DNA from: Methylobacterium sp. J-030 | GTDB lineage: Bacteria > Pseudomonadota > Alphaproteobacteria > Rhizobiales > Beijerinckiaceae | Assembly (NCBI RefSeq): GCF_022829545.1 | Contig: NZ_JAKSYM010000091.1 | Span: forward strand, 1-64,000 | Reading direction: 5' to 3' | Length of the DNA stretch: 64,000 nucleotides | Shown here: positions 1 to 8,957 of the stretch, piece by piece | Layout of the letters: each line of letters starts with the position of its first letter | Position numbering within the stretch: position 1 is the first letter of the stretch | Translations under genes and position numbers: made by a program | Notes under the pieces: generated by a model | Told to the model about the DNA's origin: nothing | Database searches by the model: none | Seen by the model: only the letters and a program-made list of their open reading frames with translations

Positions 1-269
1 ACCCGGCGGTTGACCGACACGATCGTCGCCCAGATGGCCGGCGTCAGGCTGATGCGCGCGGGCTCCGTGCGGTCGACCCCGCACTCGGCCGCGTAGCTCT
101 GGCAGAACGTCACCCACGCCGCGATCGGCTTCGCCTCGCCCAGGACCGTGGTGCCCGTCTCCGTGGGCAGGCTGGCGAGCGTCTGGGCCTCGGCCGCGGC
201 GGCGAGACCGAGCAGCACCGCGGCTCCCGCCAGCGCCCCCCGAACCGTCCTGAGAACCCCCGCGCCCAT
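1..269 (-). CDS. BTLCP-family transglutaminase-like cysteine peptidase, N-terminal part (cut by window edge)
   Basis: Reading leftward from ATG at 267-269, the frame encodes a signal peptide (GAGVLRTVRGALAGAAVLL, cleavage near AEAQ) and then the start of the bacterial transglutaminase-like cysteine proteinase family: KPIAAWVTFC, YAAECGVD, EPARISLTPAIW and IVSVNRRV. The catalytic Cys-His-Asp part lies outside the window. Family members are periplasmic or secreted proteins, some linked to biofilm-adhesin processing. The assignment rests on recognising the N-terminal motif block only. Confidence 0.75.
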   Translation of the reverse strand, partial: MGAGVLRTVRGALAGAAVLLGLAAAAEAQTLASLPTETGTTVLGEAKPIAAWVTFCQSYAAECGVDRTEPARISLTPAIWATIVSVNRR

Positions 270-456
270 CGAACCCGTCCCCGTTGCCGAAGCCAGGATT
301 GCGCCGCAGAGCCTCCGCGGCGCTGAAGGCGATGCGCGCAATTTTATCGATTCGCCGCCGGGCCTCGGGTCATGCGCGACAGCGTCGACGGGTGGCTTGG
401 GAAGCTTGGCAAATCCGCGGGTTCGGTTTTGGGAAGCGGAAACCTTGAGGCTTCGT

Positions 457-693
457 TCAAGGCCCCAGGAGCTTCACATAGGCGAAGCCGGCTCCGAAGA
501 AGGCAGCACCAGCGGTCATGCCGGCCAGGGCGACCCGCCAAGGGGCGAGTGCCCGATCCCGCTCCAGCTTTGCTGCCTCGGCCATCAACGTCTGTTGCTC
601 GGCGACGAATTTGTGTGGCTCGTCCATCACACGGAGAACCCGTGTGATCGGCTCAGCGAGATCGAGCGAGTCCGGCGTAAAGGTCTCGGCCAT
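457..693 (-). CDS. small membrane-anchored hypothetical protein (78 aa)
   Basis: Encodes a charged N-terminal half (MAETFTPDSLDLAEPITRVL, then helical KLERDR) followed by a C-terminal hydrophobic stretch, about residues 50-75 (VALAGMTAGAAFFGAGFAYV), ending KLLGP. This suggests a short coiled segment on one C-terminal transmembrane helix. I do not recognise a family. It lies alone between the peptidase gene and the acyl-CoA synthetase. The 187 bases between it and the peptidase gene hold nothing I can identify. Confidence 0.55.
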   Translation of the reverse strand: MAETFTPDSLDLAEPITRVLRVMDEPHKFVAEQQTLMAEAAKLERDRALAPWRVALAGMTAGAAFFGAGFAYVKLLGP

Positions 694-762
694 CGGCCCG
701 GATCCTCAAGCAATCCGATCCTCATGGTCTGAGCGCTGCGCCATGCGACGGCAAGGGCGGCC

Positions 763-2496
763 TCACCCCGCTGTCTGGTCGAGCCTGCGCTCCGCCTCGC
801 CCTTCAACTCCGGAAAATCTGCCTGCGTGTAGGCCCGGCCGCGATGCGGATCCTCGGTGATGCCCGCATGTTCCAGGCGGCGCAGCTGAACCCGGCGGAT
901 CTTGCCCGAGATCGTCTTGGGCAGCTCGGTGACGAATTCGAGCCCGCGCAGGCGCTTGAAGGTCGCGAGCCGCGCGTTGGTGAAGCGGAAGATGTCGAGG
1001 GCCGTCTCGGGTCCCGCGGAGGCGCCCGCCACCAGCGACACGTAGGCCTTCGGGATCGTGTGGCGCATCGGGTCCGGGATCGGCACCACTGCGGCTTCCG
1101 CCACCGCCGGGTGCTCGATGAGCACGCTCTCCAGTTCGAACGGGCTGATCCGGTAGCCGGAGGATTTGAACACGTCGTCGGCCCGGCCCACGAAGGTGAA
1201 GCAGCCCTCCCCGTCCACGAAGGCCACATCGCCGGTGCGGTAGAGGTCGCCGTCGGCGCCCGAGAGGTGGCCCTGGCCGTCGTCGTAGCCCTGCATCAGG
1301 CCGGCGGGGCGATGCACGCCGAGTTCCAGGCAGACCTCGCCCTCGGCGGCCGGCTGGCCGTCGCCGTCGAGCACGCGCACCCGGTAGCCCGGCAACGGCC
1401 GGCCGAGGGCACCGGGCATCACCGGCTGGCCCGGCGTGTTGGCCATGAGCGCCGTGGTCTCGGTCTGGCCGTAGCCGTCGCGGATCGTCAGGCCCCAGGC
1501 AGTCCTCACGCGCTCGATCACCTCGGGGTTCAAGGGCTCCCCGGCCGCGCAGACCTCACGCAGCGCGAGGTTCCGCCCCGTCAGATCCTCCTGGATGATC
1601 ATGCGCCAGACGGTGGGCGGCGCGCAGAGCGTTGTGGCGCCGGTGCGCTCCAGCTGAGACAGAAGGGCGGCGGCGTTGAACGGCGCCTGATTGATCACCA
1701 GGATGGTCGCGCCGGCGTTCCAGGGCGCGAAGAACGACGACCACGCGTGCTTGGCCCAGCCCGGCGAGGAGACGTTGCAGTGGATGTCGCCGGGCTGGAG
1801 CCCGAGCCAGTACATGGTCGAGAGCGCCCCGACCGGGTAGGAACGGTGGCTGTGGCGCACGAGCTTCGGCTTCGCCGTGGTGCCGGAGGTGAAGTAGAGG
1901 AGCAGCGGGTCGTCGGCCCCGGTCGCCCCGTCCGGCGTGACGCTCTCGGAGGCGCCGGAGGCGTCGTCGTAGGCGCCCCAGCCCTCCTGCGCGGCGCCGG
2001 TGACGAGGCGGATTGCGCCACCCGTGTCGAGACCGGCGAAGCGCGCGATCTGCTCCGGCCCGGCCACGATCGCCCGGGGGCGCCCGCGGGCGAGGCGGTC
2101 GGCGAGTTCGTCGCCGGTGAGCAAAGTGGTCGCCGGGATGACCACGGCGCCGAGCTTCATCGCCGCCAGCATGGTCTCCCACAGGGCCGGGACGTTGCCG
2201 AGCAGCAGGAGCAGGTGGTCACCGCGCCTCAAGCCGAGCTGCCGCAGGTGGTTGGCCACCTGATTGGAGCGCCGGGCGAGGTCACCGAATGAAAAACTCT
2301 GCTCGGCGCCGCTGCCGGCCTCGACGATCCGGAGCGCCGCGCGGTCGCGGCTCTCGGGGCCGGCCAGCACGGCGTCGAACCAGTCGAGTGCCCAGTTGAA
2401 CGGCACCGGCTCGGGCCACGTGAAGGCCGCGACGGCGGCGGCGTAATCGGTGCGCTGGGCCAGCAGCAGATCGCGGGCCTCGCGGAAGCTCGGCAT
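763..2496 (-). CDS. AMP-binding acyl-CoA synthetase, medium-chain/ACSM type
   Basis: A 577-residue ANL-superfamily enzyme that activates a carboxylic acid to its CoA thioester through an acyl-AMP. Visible motifs: the nucleotide-binding loop YFTSGTTAKPK at residues 201-211, the DGYGQTET box in the middle, the hinge GRADDVFKSSGYR, and the C-terminal catalytic lysine motif PKTISGKIRR. Length and motif order match acetyl/medium-chain synthetases. It is the last gene of the minus-strand valine-degradation operon, so its substrate may be a branched or short-chain acid; that part is inference. Confidence 0.9.
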   Translation of the reverse strand: MPSFREARDLLLAQRTDYAAAVAAFTWPEPVPFNWALDWFDAVLAGPESRDRAALRIVEAGSGAEQSFSFGDLARRSNQVANHLRQLGLRRGDHLLLLLGNVPALWETMLAAMKLGAVVIPATTLLTGDELADRLARGRPRAIVAGPEQIARFAGLDTGGAIRLVTGAAQEGWGAYDDASGASESVTPDGATGADDPLLLYFTSGTTAKPKLVRHSHRSYPVGALSTMYWLGLQPGDIHCNVSSPGWAKHAWSSFFAPWNAGATILVINQAPFNAAALLSQLERTGATTLCAPPTVWRMIIQEDLTGRNLALREVCAAGEPLNPEVIERVRTAWGLTIRDGYGQTETTALMANTPGQPVMPGALGRPLPGYRVRVLDGDGQPAAEGEVCLELGVHRPAGLMQGYDDGQGHLSGADGDLYRTGDVAFVDGEGCFTFVGRADDVFKSSGYRISPFELESVLIEHPAVAEAAVVPIPDPMRHTIPKAYVSLVAGASAGPETALDIFRFTNARLATFKRLRGLEFVTELPKTISGKIRRVQLRRLEHAGITEDPHRGRAYTQADFPELKGEAERRLDQTAG

Positions 2497-2539
2497 GATC
2501 GTCCCCCCTCGTCTTGGTTGCCTGTCCTGCCCGGCTTCT

Positions 2540-2974
2540 TCAGGCCGGGATCAGACCCGCACAGGCCTCGCCGCGCCCGAGGCGCTGGACCAGGGCGGCG
2601 TGGAAGTCACGGATCTGCCCGGCGATCGCCCCGACGCTGCTCCCGTTGCGGGTGAAATCGTCGGCGTCCAGCGCGATCAGGCCAGCCGTGTAGCCGGCTT
2701 CGTTGTGTTCGAACGGATCGGCATAAAGCCATGTCCACCAGTCCCGGGCCGGGATCGGGCTCGCGCCCGGCTTGACCCGCAAGGCTGCCGGGAAGCGGAA
2801 GTGGCGCGCCAGTTCCTTCCGCCAGACCGCCCGCGTCTCCGACGCCACGTCGAAGGCCAGCAGCTTCACGAGGTGCTCGTTGATGGTCTCCTCGCGGCCC
2901 CGCGCCTTCTGGGCGACGATCGCGCGCGGGAAGTCCATCTCGAACCGGGTTTCGTCATGGTCCAGGACATCCAT
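2540..2974 (-). CDS. conserved hypothetical protein in the valine operon (144 aa)
   Basis: A soluble protein of 144 residues starting MDVLDHDETRFEMDFPRAIV, with KARGREETINEHLVKLL, a WTWLYADPFEHNEAG segment in the middle and ending CAGLIPA. I do not recognise a family. No signal peptide or transmembrane helix is visible. It starts 14 bases after the enoyl-CoA hydratase stop and ends 43 bases before the acyl-CoA synthetase start, so it is probably co-transcribed. A longer open frame continues upstream, but there it is the shadow of the hydratase gene, so I took the ATG at 2974. Confidence 0.65.
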   Translation of the reverse strand: MDVLDHDETRFEMDFPRAIVAQKARGREETINEHLVKLLAFDVASETRAVWRKELARHFRFPAALRVKPGASPIPARDWWTWLYADPFEHNEAGYTAGLIALDADDFTRNGSSVGAIAGQIRDFHAALVQRLGRGEACAGLIPA

Positions 2975-2988
2975 CGCCGGCTCCCCGT

Positions 2989-3768
2989 TCAGGTGTTCTC
3001 GAACCGGGGCGGCCGCTTCTCCACGAAGGCGGCCATGCCCTCCTTCTGGTCCCTGGTGGCGAACATCGCATGGAACACCCGCCGCTCGAAGCGGATGCCC
3101 TCGGCGAGCGTCGTCTCGTAGGAGCGGTTGACCGCCTCCTTGGTCATCATGGCGATCGGCAGCGACATCGACGCGATCGTCTCGGCCGCCTTCATGGCCT
3201 CGTCGAGGAGTTGGTCGGCGGCGATCACCCGGGAGACGAGGCCGGACCGCTCGGCCTCGGCGGCGTCCATCATCCGGCCGGTGAGGCACATCTCCATGGC
3301 CTTGGCCTTGCCGACGAACCGGGTCAGCCGCTGGCTGCCGCCGATCCCCGGCATCACCCCGAGCTTGATCTCCGGCTGGCCGAACTGCGCCGTGTCGGCC
3401 GCCAGGATGATGTCGCACATCATGGCGAGCTCGCAGCCGCCGCCGAGCGCGTAGCCCGCCACCGCGGCGATGATCGGCTTGCGCACGGCCACGAACCGCT
3501 CCCAGTCGCCGAACCGGTCGCCCGCATACATCTCGGCATAGGTGGCGTGCTGCATCTCCTTGATGTCGGCGCCCGCCGCGAAGGCCTTGGCCGAGCCGGT
3601 GAGCACGAGGCAGCCGATCGCCGGATCGGCATCCGCGTCGGTCGCCGCCCGGATCACCTCCCGGGTGAGCTGGAGGTTGATGGCGTTGAGCGCCTTCGGC
3701 CGGTTGAGCGTGATCAGCCGGACGCGGCCGCGCGTCTCGGTCAGGATCGTCTCGTACGACTCGCTCAC
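2989..3768 (-). CDS. enoyl-CoA hydratase (crotonase family)
   Basis: A 259-residue crotonase-fold protein. The oxyanion-hole and acyl-CoA segments are clear: [12 protein letters not shown] near residue 65, [15 protein letters not shown] near 105, and [15 protein letters not shown] near 130 with its catalytic Glu. It should hydrate methacrylyl-CoA to 3-hydroxyisobutyryl-CoA in valine breakdown, judging from the operon. I chose the GTG start at 3768, which overlaps the mmsB stop in a GTGA arrangement and implies translational coupling. The frame stays open into mmsB, but that part is antisense-like junk. Confidence 0.92.
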   Translation of the reverse strand: MSESYETILTETRGRVRLITLNRPKALNAINLQLTREVIRAATDADADPAIGCLVLTGSAKAFAAGADIKEMQHATYAEMYAGDRFGDWERFVAVRKPIIAAVAGYALGGGCELAMMCDIILAADTAQFGQPEIKLGVMPGIGGSQRLTRFVGKAKAMEMCLTGRMMDAAEAERSGLVSRVIAADQLLDEAMKAAETIASMSLPIAMMTKEAVNRSYETTLAEGIRFERRVFHAMFATRDQKEGMAAFVEKRPPRFENT

Positions 3769-4658
3769 GACTCGCCTCCCTGCCCGCGCAGCATACGGAT
3801 GATCGCGGAAAAGTCCTCGCCCCCGTGGCCGGCGCCCTCGAACAGGCCGTAGATCTGCGCGGCCTCGGCGCCGAGCGGCGTCGCGGCGCCGGAGGCGAGG
3901 GCCGCGGCCTGGGCGAGCCGGAGGTCCTTGAGCATCAGCGCGGCGGCGAAGCCCGGCCTGTAGCCGGTATTGGCCGGCGAGGTCGGCACCGGACCCGGCA
4001 CCGGGCAGTAGGTGGTGAGCGACCAGCACTGGCCCGAGGAGACCGAGGCCACGTCGTAGAGCGCCTGATGCGACAGGCCGAGTTTTTCCCCCAGCGCGAA
4101 GGCCTCGCAAACGCCGATCATCGAGATGCCGAGGATCATGTTGTTGCAGATCTTGGCCGCCTGCCCGGCCCCGGCATCGCCGCAATGGAACACGTTCTTG
4201 CCCATGGCCTTGAGCAGCGGCTCGGCCCTGGCGAAGGCCGCCGCGGCGCCGCCGGCCATGAAGGTCAGCGTCCCGGCCTTCGCGCCGCCGGTCCCGCCCG
4301 AGACCGGCGCATCCACCGATAGGCAGCCGCGCGCCTCCGCGAGGGCGTGAGCCTTGCGGGCGCTCTCGACGTCGATGGTGGAGGAATCGATCAGCAGCGT
4401 GCCGGCCGGCAGGGCCTCGGCGAGCTGCGTCCAGACCTCGACCACGTGCCGGCCCGCGGGCAGCATGGTGATGACGGTATCCGCGCCCGCGACCGATTCC
4501 AGCGCCGAGCCCGCCACCGCGACGCCGGCGCCGCGAGCGGCCTCCAGCGAGGCCGGCGCCAGATCGAACCCGCGCACCGTATGGCCCGCCTTCACGAGGT
4601 TGGCCGCCATCGGCCCGCCCATGTTGCCGAGACCGATGAACCCGATGGTCTGTGCCAT
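3765..4658 (-). CDS. mmsB: 3-hydroxyisobutyrate dehydrogenase
   Basis: A 297-residue NAD-dependent beta-hydroxyacid dehydrogenase that oxidises 3-hydroxyisobutyrate to methylmalonate semialdehyde. N-terminal Rossmann motif [16 protein letters not shown], substrate signature [11 protein letters not shown] near residue 115, and catalytic-lysine helix [15 protein letters not shown] near residue 170. Length is typical. The next gene starts within its stop codon. The 3-hydroxyisobutyryl-CoA hydrolase and mmsA lie upstream, which fixes the substrate. Confidence 0.93.
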   Translation of the reverse strand: MAQTIGFIGLGNMGGPMAANLVKAGHTVRGFDLAPASLEAARGAGVAVAGSALESVAGADTVITMLPAGRHVVEVWTQLAEALPAGTLLIDSSTIDVESARKAHALAEARGCLSVDAPVSGGTGGAKAGTLTFMAGGAAAAFARAEPLLKAMGKNVFHCGDAGAGQAAKICNNMILGISMIGVCEAFALGEKLGLSHQALYDVASVSSGQCWSLTTYCPVPGPVPTSPANTGYRPGFAAALMLKDLRLAQAAALASGAATPLGAEAAQIYGLFEGAGHGGEDFSAIIRMLRGQGGES

Positions 4659-4730
4659 CCAATCCTCCCTGCGTTGTTGATCGCCTGTCCCACCCGCGCC
4701 CTCATCTTGAGGGCAGACCGGATCCCCACG

Positions 4731-4911
4731 CGCCCTCCCCCCTCTGCGGGGGCGGGTGGCCCCAGCGTCAGCAGGGGTCGGGAGAGGGGAACCCGGTTTC
4801 AGGAAGACGCATGAGCTTCATGGAGGGCTACGCTTCATCCTGCACCGTCGCGCTGCCTCTCCGACCCCCCTCCGGGGGCCACCCTCCCCCGCAGAGGGGA
4901 GAGGGAAAGCG
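4731..4911. repeat. two copies of a C/G-rich imperfect inverted repeat
   Basis: The 291-base gap between mmsB and the hydrolase gene holds blocks resembling CCCTCCCCC...TCTGCGGGGG and GGTCGGGAGAGGGGAA, then a second unit with GGGGGCCACCCTCCCC and GCAGAGGGGAGAGGG. The same family recurs at 7184-7344 and 58932-59005. It looks like a REP-type intergenic repeat; transcription through it could form stable hairpins. No coding potential is seen. Confidence 0.7.
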
Positions 4912-4949
4912 CGGATGGGATCAGGCGCCGCTCCATCACACCGCCCCCG

Positions 4950-6011
4950 TCACACCGCCCCCGTGCGCGACTCCGGAAAGACCGGCTCCGCCCGCTTCTC
5001 CAGCCAGCGGGCGATCCGCCCCGGATCGACCGCGTCGAGGGTCGCGGGGTTCCAGCGCGGGCTCTTGTCCTTGTCGATCACCGCGGCGCGGATGCCCTCG
5101 CGCAGATCGCCCTCCGCCAGGACCGCCAGCGAGCCATGGAACTCGCGCTCCAGGCAGGCCTCCAGGTTGGGGGAAGCGCGGCCGAGGCGCAGCAGGCAGA
5201 GCGTCAGGACGAGGCTCGTCGGCGCCTTGGTCAGCAGGGTTTTTCGCGTGGCCACCGCGAAATTCGAGCCGTCGGCGTCGAGGGCCGCCAGGATCTCGTC
5301 GACCATGTCGAAGGCGAAGCAGCGGTCGATCACGTCCCGATGCGCGGCCAGGGGCGCGGAGCCTGGATCCTGCGCCAGCCGCGCAATCACAGCCCGCACG
5401 CCCGCCTCGCCGGCATCCGGCGGGAGCGCCGCAAGGGCGTCGATCAGGTCGGGCAGCGCCGCGGAGGGCACCAGCGCGTCGGCAAACCCGCAAAAGATCG
5501 CATCGGGGGCGCCGACCGGCTCGCCGGTGAGGCCGAGATAGGTCCCGATTTCGCCCGGGGCGCGGGGCAGCAGCCACGTGCCGCCGACATCCGGAAAGTA
5601 GCCGATGCCGGTTTCCGGCATGGCGACCCGGGAGCGCTCGGTGACGATCCGGTGGGCGGCGTGCCCGGCGAGGCCGACGCCGCCGCCCATGGTGATGCCG
5701 TCCATCACCGCCACGAACGGCTTTTCGAACTGGGCGATGCGCACGTCGAGGCGATATTCGTCCCGCCAGAAATTTTCGGCCGCGACCGTGTCGGTGCTCT
5801 CGTACAGGGTGCGCAGGTCGCCGCCGGCGCAGAGGCCGCGCTCGCCCTCGCCGGTCAGCAGCACGACGGCGATGCCGGGATCGGCGGAAAACCGGTCGAG
5901 CGCCCGGTCGATCGCGCCGACCATCCCGTGGGTCAGGGCATTCAGGGCCTTCGGCCGGTTGAGCCGCAGGCGCCCGAGGGCGCCCACCCGCTCGACGATC
6001 ACGTCGCTCAT
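4950..6011 (-). CDS. 3-hydroxyisobutyryl-CoA hydrolase
   Basis: A 353-residue crotonase-superfamily thioesterase (HIBCH type) releasing 3-hydroxyisobutyrate from its CoA ester. Evidence: RPKALNALTHGMV at the N-terminus, GLCAGGDLRTLYE near residue 65, MGGGVGLAGHAAHRIVTE near 110, and PETGIGYFPDVGGTW near 135. The long C-terminal half and total length of about 350 residues separate it from ordinary enoyl-CoA hydratases. Its start overlaps the stop of the dehydrogenase gene upstream by 4 bases. Confidence 0.92.
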   Translation of the reverse strand: MSDVIVERVGALGRLRLNRPKALNALTHGMVGAIDRALDRFSADPGIAVVLLTGEGERGLCAGGDLRTLYESTDTVAAENFWRDEYRLDVRIAQFEKPFVAVMDGITMGGGVGLAGHAAHRIVTERSRVAMPETGIGYFPDVGGTWLLPRAPGEIGTYLGLTGEPVGAPDAIFCGFADALVPSAALPDLIDALAALPPDAGEAGVRAVIARLAQDPGSAPLAAHRDVIDRCFAFDMVDEILAALDADGSNFAVATRKTLLTKAPTSLVLTLCLLRLGRASPNLEACLEREFHGSLAVLAEGDLREGIRAAVIDKDKSPRWNPATLDAVDPGRIARWLEKRAEPVFPESRTGAV

Positions 6012-7153
6012 CGGCGGCCCCCGGTCAGCGCGCGGGCGATGATCATCCGCATGATCTCGTTGGTGCCCTCCAGGATCTGGTGGACGCGCAGATCCCGGAC
6101 GATCTTCTCGACGCCGTACTCGGCGAGGTAGCCGTAGCCGCCGTGCAGTTGCAGCGCGTCGTTCGCCACTGCGAAGGCCGCATCGGTGACGTGTCGCTTG
6201 GCCATGGCGCAGAGCTGCGTCGCTCCCGGGTCCTTGGCGTCGAGCGCCGAGGCGGCGTGGCGCAGGAAGGTGCGGGACACCTCCAGGCTGGTCGCCATGT
6301 CGGCCAGGCGGAACTGCAGCGCCTGGAAGTCGGTGAGCTTAGCCCCGAAGGCGCGGCGGTCGCCCATGTAGGCGAGGGCCTTGTCGAGGGCCGCCTGCGC
6401 GCCGCCGAGCGAGCAGGCGGCGATGTTGAGCCGGCCGCCGTCGAGGCCGCTCATGGCGATCCGGAAGCCCTGACCCTCGGCGCCGAGGCGATTCGCCACC
6501 GGCACCCGGCAGCCGTCGAAGCGCACCGCGCGGGTCGGCTGGGCGTTCCAGCCCATCTTGCGCTCGTCGGCCCCGAAGGACAGGCCGGGCGTGCCCTTCT
6601 CGACCACGATCGCCGAGATCCCCGCCGGGCCGGCCTCGCCGGTGCGGACCATGCAGACATAGAGGTCGCTGGCGCCGGCGCCCGAGATGAACTGCTTCTC
6701 GCCGCTGAGCACGTAGTGGTCGCCCTCGCGCACGGCGCGGGTGCGGAGCGCCGCGGCGTCGGAGCCCGAGCCCGGCTCGGTCAGGCAGTAGCTGGCGATC
6801 CGCTCCATCCCCATGAGCGACGGGAGCCAGCGTTGGCGTTGCGCCTCGTCGCCATAGGCGTCGATCATCCAGGCGCACATGTTGTGGATCGACAGGAACG
6901 CCGCCACGGTCGGGCAGCCGGTGCTCAGCGCCTCGAAGATCAGGGTCGCGTCAAGACGCGAAAGCCCCGACCCACCGACATCCTCGCGGACGTAGATGCC
7001 CGCCATGCCGAGGGCGGCCGCCGCCCGCAGGGTCGCGACCGGGAAGGTCTTGTCCCGGTCCCAGTCGAGGGCGTGCGGCGCGATGTGCTCGGCCGCGAAG
7101 CCGAGGGCCATCTCGCGGATCGCGGTGCGGTCCTCGTCGAGCCCGAAACGCAT
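6008..7153 (-). CDS. isobutyryl-CoA dehydrogenase (acyl-CoA dehydrogenase family)
   Basis: A 381-residue FAD-dependent acyl-CoA dehydrogenase. The flavin/substrate block YCLTEPGSGSDAAALRTRA lies near residue 130 and the C-terminal HQILEGTNEIMRMII carries the Glu that acts as base in this family. Position in the valine operon, between mmsA and the 3-hydroxyisobutyryl-CoA hydrolase, suggests isobutyryl-CoA to methacrylyl-CoA as the reaction. A 2-methylbutyryl-CoA preference cannot be excluded from sequence. Confidence 0.9.
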   Translation of the reverse strand: MRFGLDEDRTAIREMALGFAAEHIAPHALDWDRDKTFPVATLRAAAALGMAGIYVREDVGGSGLSRLDATLIFEALSTGCPTVAAFLSIHNMCAWMIDAYGDEAQRQRWLPSLMGMERIASYCLTEPGSGSDAAALRTRAVREGDHYVLSGEKQFISGAGASDLYVCMVRTGEAGPAGISAIVVEKGTPGLSFGADERKMGWNAQPTRAVRFDGCRVPVANRLGAEGQGFRIAMSGLDGGRLNIAACSLGGAQAALDKALAYMGDRRAFGAKLTDFQALQFRLADMATSLEVSRTFLRHAASALDAKDPGATQLCAMAKRHVTDAAFAVANDALQLHGGYGYLAEYGVEKIVRDLRVHQILEGTNEIMRMIIARALTGGRR

Positions 7154-7183
7154 GGGCGATACTCCGACAGTTCAGACGGGTGC

Positions 7184-7344
7184 TCCCTCCCCCCATTGCG
7201 GGGGAGGGTGGCCCCCGAAGGGGGTCGGGAGAGGGGAGCGACGCTCCCGGAAAGGTCTAGACTGGCGCCGAACCCCCCAGCGTCGCGCTGCCCCTCTCCC
7301 GCCCTGCATGCGCAGGGCCCCCTCCCCCGCAGAGGGGGAGGGTT
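7184..7344. repeat. C/G-rich inverted repeat pair between mmsA and the dehydrogenase
   Basis: Two facing units of the family seen at 4731-4911: CTCCCTCCCCCCATTGCGGG with GGTCGGGAGAGGGGAGCG, then CCCCTCTCCCGCCCTGCATG with CCTCCCCCGCAGAGGGGGAG. They fill almost all of the 196-base gap inside the operon. Transcripts would fold into long hairpins here, which may lower expression of the genes after mmsA or stabilise the mmsA mRNA end. Confidence 0.7.
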
Positions 7345-7349
7345 TTGGT

Positions 7350-8846
7350 TCAGCGCATCGTCGGGATGGAAAACTCCGCCCCGCTCTTGATGCCGCTCGG
7401 CCAGCGCTGGGTCACGGTCTTGGTCTTGGTGTAAAATCGGATCGAGTCCGGCCCGTGCTGGTTCAGGTCGCCGAAGCCCGAGCGCTTCCAGCCGCCGAAG
7501 GTGTGGTAGGCGATCGGGACCGGGATCGGCACGTTGACGCCGACCATGCCGACGTTCACCCGGGCGGTGAAGTCCCGAGCCGCGTCGCCGTCCTGGGTGA
7601 AGATCGCGACGCCGTTGCCGTACTGGTGGGTCGAAGGCAGCGCCAAAGCCTCCTCGTAATCCTTGGCCCGCACCACCGAGAGCACGGGGCCGAAGATCTC
7701 TTCCTTGTAGATGGTCATGTCGGGCGTCACGCGGTCGAACAGCGAGCCGCCCATGTAGAAGCCGTTCTCGTAGCCCTGGAGCTTGAACCCGCGCCCATCG
7801 ACGGCGAGCTGCGCCCCCTCGGCCACGCCCTTGTCGATGTAGCTCGCGACCTTCTGCACGGCCTCGGCGGTGACCAGGGGGCCATAATCGGCCGAGCCGT
7901 CATGCGACGGGCCGATCTTGAGCGACTCGACCCGCGGGATCAGCCGCTCCATCAGCCGGTCGGCGGTCTTCTCGCCCACCGGCACCGCCACCGAGATCGC
8001 CATGCAGCGCTCGCCGGCCGAGCCGTAGCCGGCGCCGATCAGCGCGTCGACGGCCTGGCCCATATCGGCGTCCGGCATGATGATCATGTGGTTCTTGGCG
8101 CCACCGAAGCACTGGGCGCGCTTCCCCGTCTGGGCCGAGCGCACGTAGATGTACTCGGCGATGTGCGAGGAGCCGACAAAGCCCACCGCCTTGATGTCCT
8201 CGTCGTCGAGGATGGCATCCACGGCTTCCTTGTCGCCGTTCACGACATTCAGGATCCCGGGCGGCAGGCCGGCCTCCAAGAAGATCTCGGCGATGCGGAT
8301 CGGCACGCTCGGATCGCGCTCGGACGGCTTCAGGATGAAGGCGTTGCCGCAGGCGATGGCCGGGGCGCATTTCCACAGGGGGATCATCGCCGGGAAGTTA
8401 AACGGCGTGATGCCGGCGACGACGCCGAGCGGCTGGCGCAGGGAGTAGACGTCGATGCCGGGGCCGGCGCCTTCCGTGTACTCGCCCTTGAGCAGGTGCG
8501 GGATGCCGCAGGCGAACTCCACCACCTCGACGCCGCGCTGGATGTCGCCCTTGGCGTCCGGCACGGTCTTGCCGTGCTCGGAGGCCAGCAGCTCGGCGAG
8601 CGAATCGTTCTCGGCGCGGATCAGTTCGAGGAAGCGCATCATCACCCGGGCGCGCTTCTGCGGGTTGGTGGCCGCCCAAGCCGGCTGGGCCGCCGCGGCG
8701 TTCTCGATGGCGGCGCGCATCTCGGCCTTGCTGGCGAGCGCCACCTTGGCCTGGACCTCGCCGGTCGAGGGGTGGAACACGTCGGCGAACCGCCCGCTCT
8801 CGCCGCCGACGTTCCGGCCGCCGATGTAATGCCCGATCGTGCGCAT
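7350..8846 (-). CDS. mmsA: CoA-acylating methylmalonate-semialdehyde dehydrogenase
   Basis: A 498-residue aldehyde dehydrogenase-superfamily enzyme converting methylmalonate semialdehyde to propionyl-CoA. Signs: MRTIGHYIGGRNVGGESGRF at the start, GVVAGITPFNFPAMIPLW near residue 150, and the catalytic Cys in GSAGERCMAISVAVP near residue 285. ATG at 8846 follows a GGGAGG ribosome site; the frame is open further upstream but without family similarity. First gene of the operon, facing the LysR-type regulator. Confidence 0.94.
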   Translation of the reverse strand: MRTIGHYIGGRNVGGESGRFADVFHPSTGEVQAKVALASKAEMRAAIENAAAAQPAWAATNPQKRARVMMRFLELIRAENDSLAELLASEHGKTVPDAKGDIQRGVEVVEFACGIPHLLKGEYTEGAGPGIDVYSLRQPLGVVAGITPFNFPAMIPLWKCAPAIACGNAFILKPSERDPSVPIRIAEIFLEAGLPPGILNVVNGDKEAVDAILDDEDIKAVGFVGSSHIAEYIYVRSAQTGKRAQCFGGAKNHMIIMPDADMGQAVDALIGAGYGSAGERCMAISVAVPVGEKTADRLMERLIPRVESLKIGPSHDGSADYGPLVTAEAVQKVASYIDKGVAEGAQLAVDGRGFKLQGYENGFYMGGSLFDRVTPDMTIYKEEIFGPVLSVVRAKDYEEALALPSTHQYGNGVAIFTQDGDAARDFTARVNVGMVGVNVPIPVPIAYHTFGGWKRSGFGDLNQHGPDSIRFYTKTKTVTQRWPSGIKSGAEFSIPTMR

Positions 8847-8923
8847 GCGCGCCTCCCTGTGAGATGTGATTTTGATCCAATCTAACAGGATCGCTTGAGC
8901 GATAAAGCCGGATGCGCTTACAG

Positions 8924-8947
8924 CCGCTGTGCATCGATGCACAGCGG
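8924..8947. promoter_or_regulatory. perfect 24-bp palindrome, probable operator between mmsA and the LysR-type gene
   Basis: The half-site CCGCTGTGCATC is followed directly by its exact reverse complement, giving a perfect 24-bp dyad centred between 8935 and 8936. It lies 77 bases upstream of the mmsA start and 10 bases before the regulator ATG at 8958. LysR-type proteins commonly autoregulate from a shared divergent site, so it is the likely operator for both directions; this is inference from placement. Confidence 0.6.
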
Positions 8948-8957
8948 GAATGCGGCC

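Noticed and set aside
844..2292. Long open frame on the plus strand opposite the acyl-CoA synthetase gene
   Set aside because: Composition is rich in Arg, Gly, His and Ala without any motif; it is the antisense shadow of a high-GC gene with strong family evidence.
2989..4662. Apparent fusion of a large protein with enoyl-CoA hydratase
   Set aside because: The N-terminal part is an off-frame reading of mmsB. The GTGA overlap at 3765-3768 gives a normal hydratase start.
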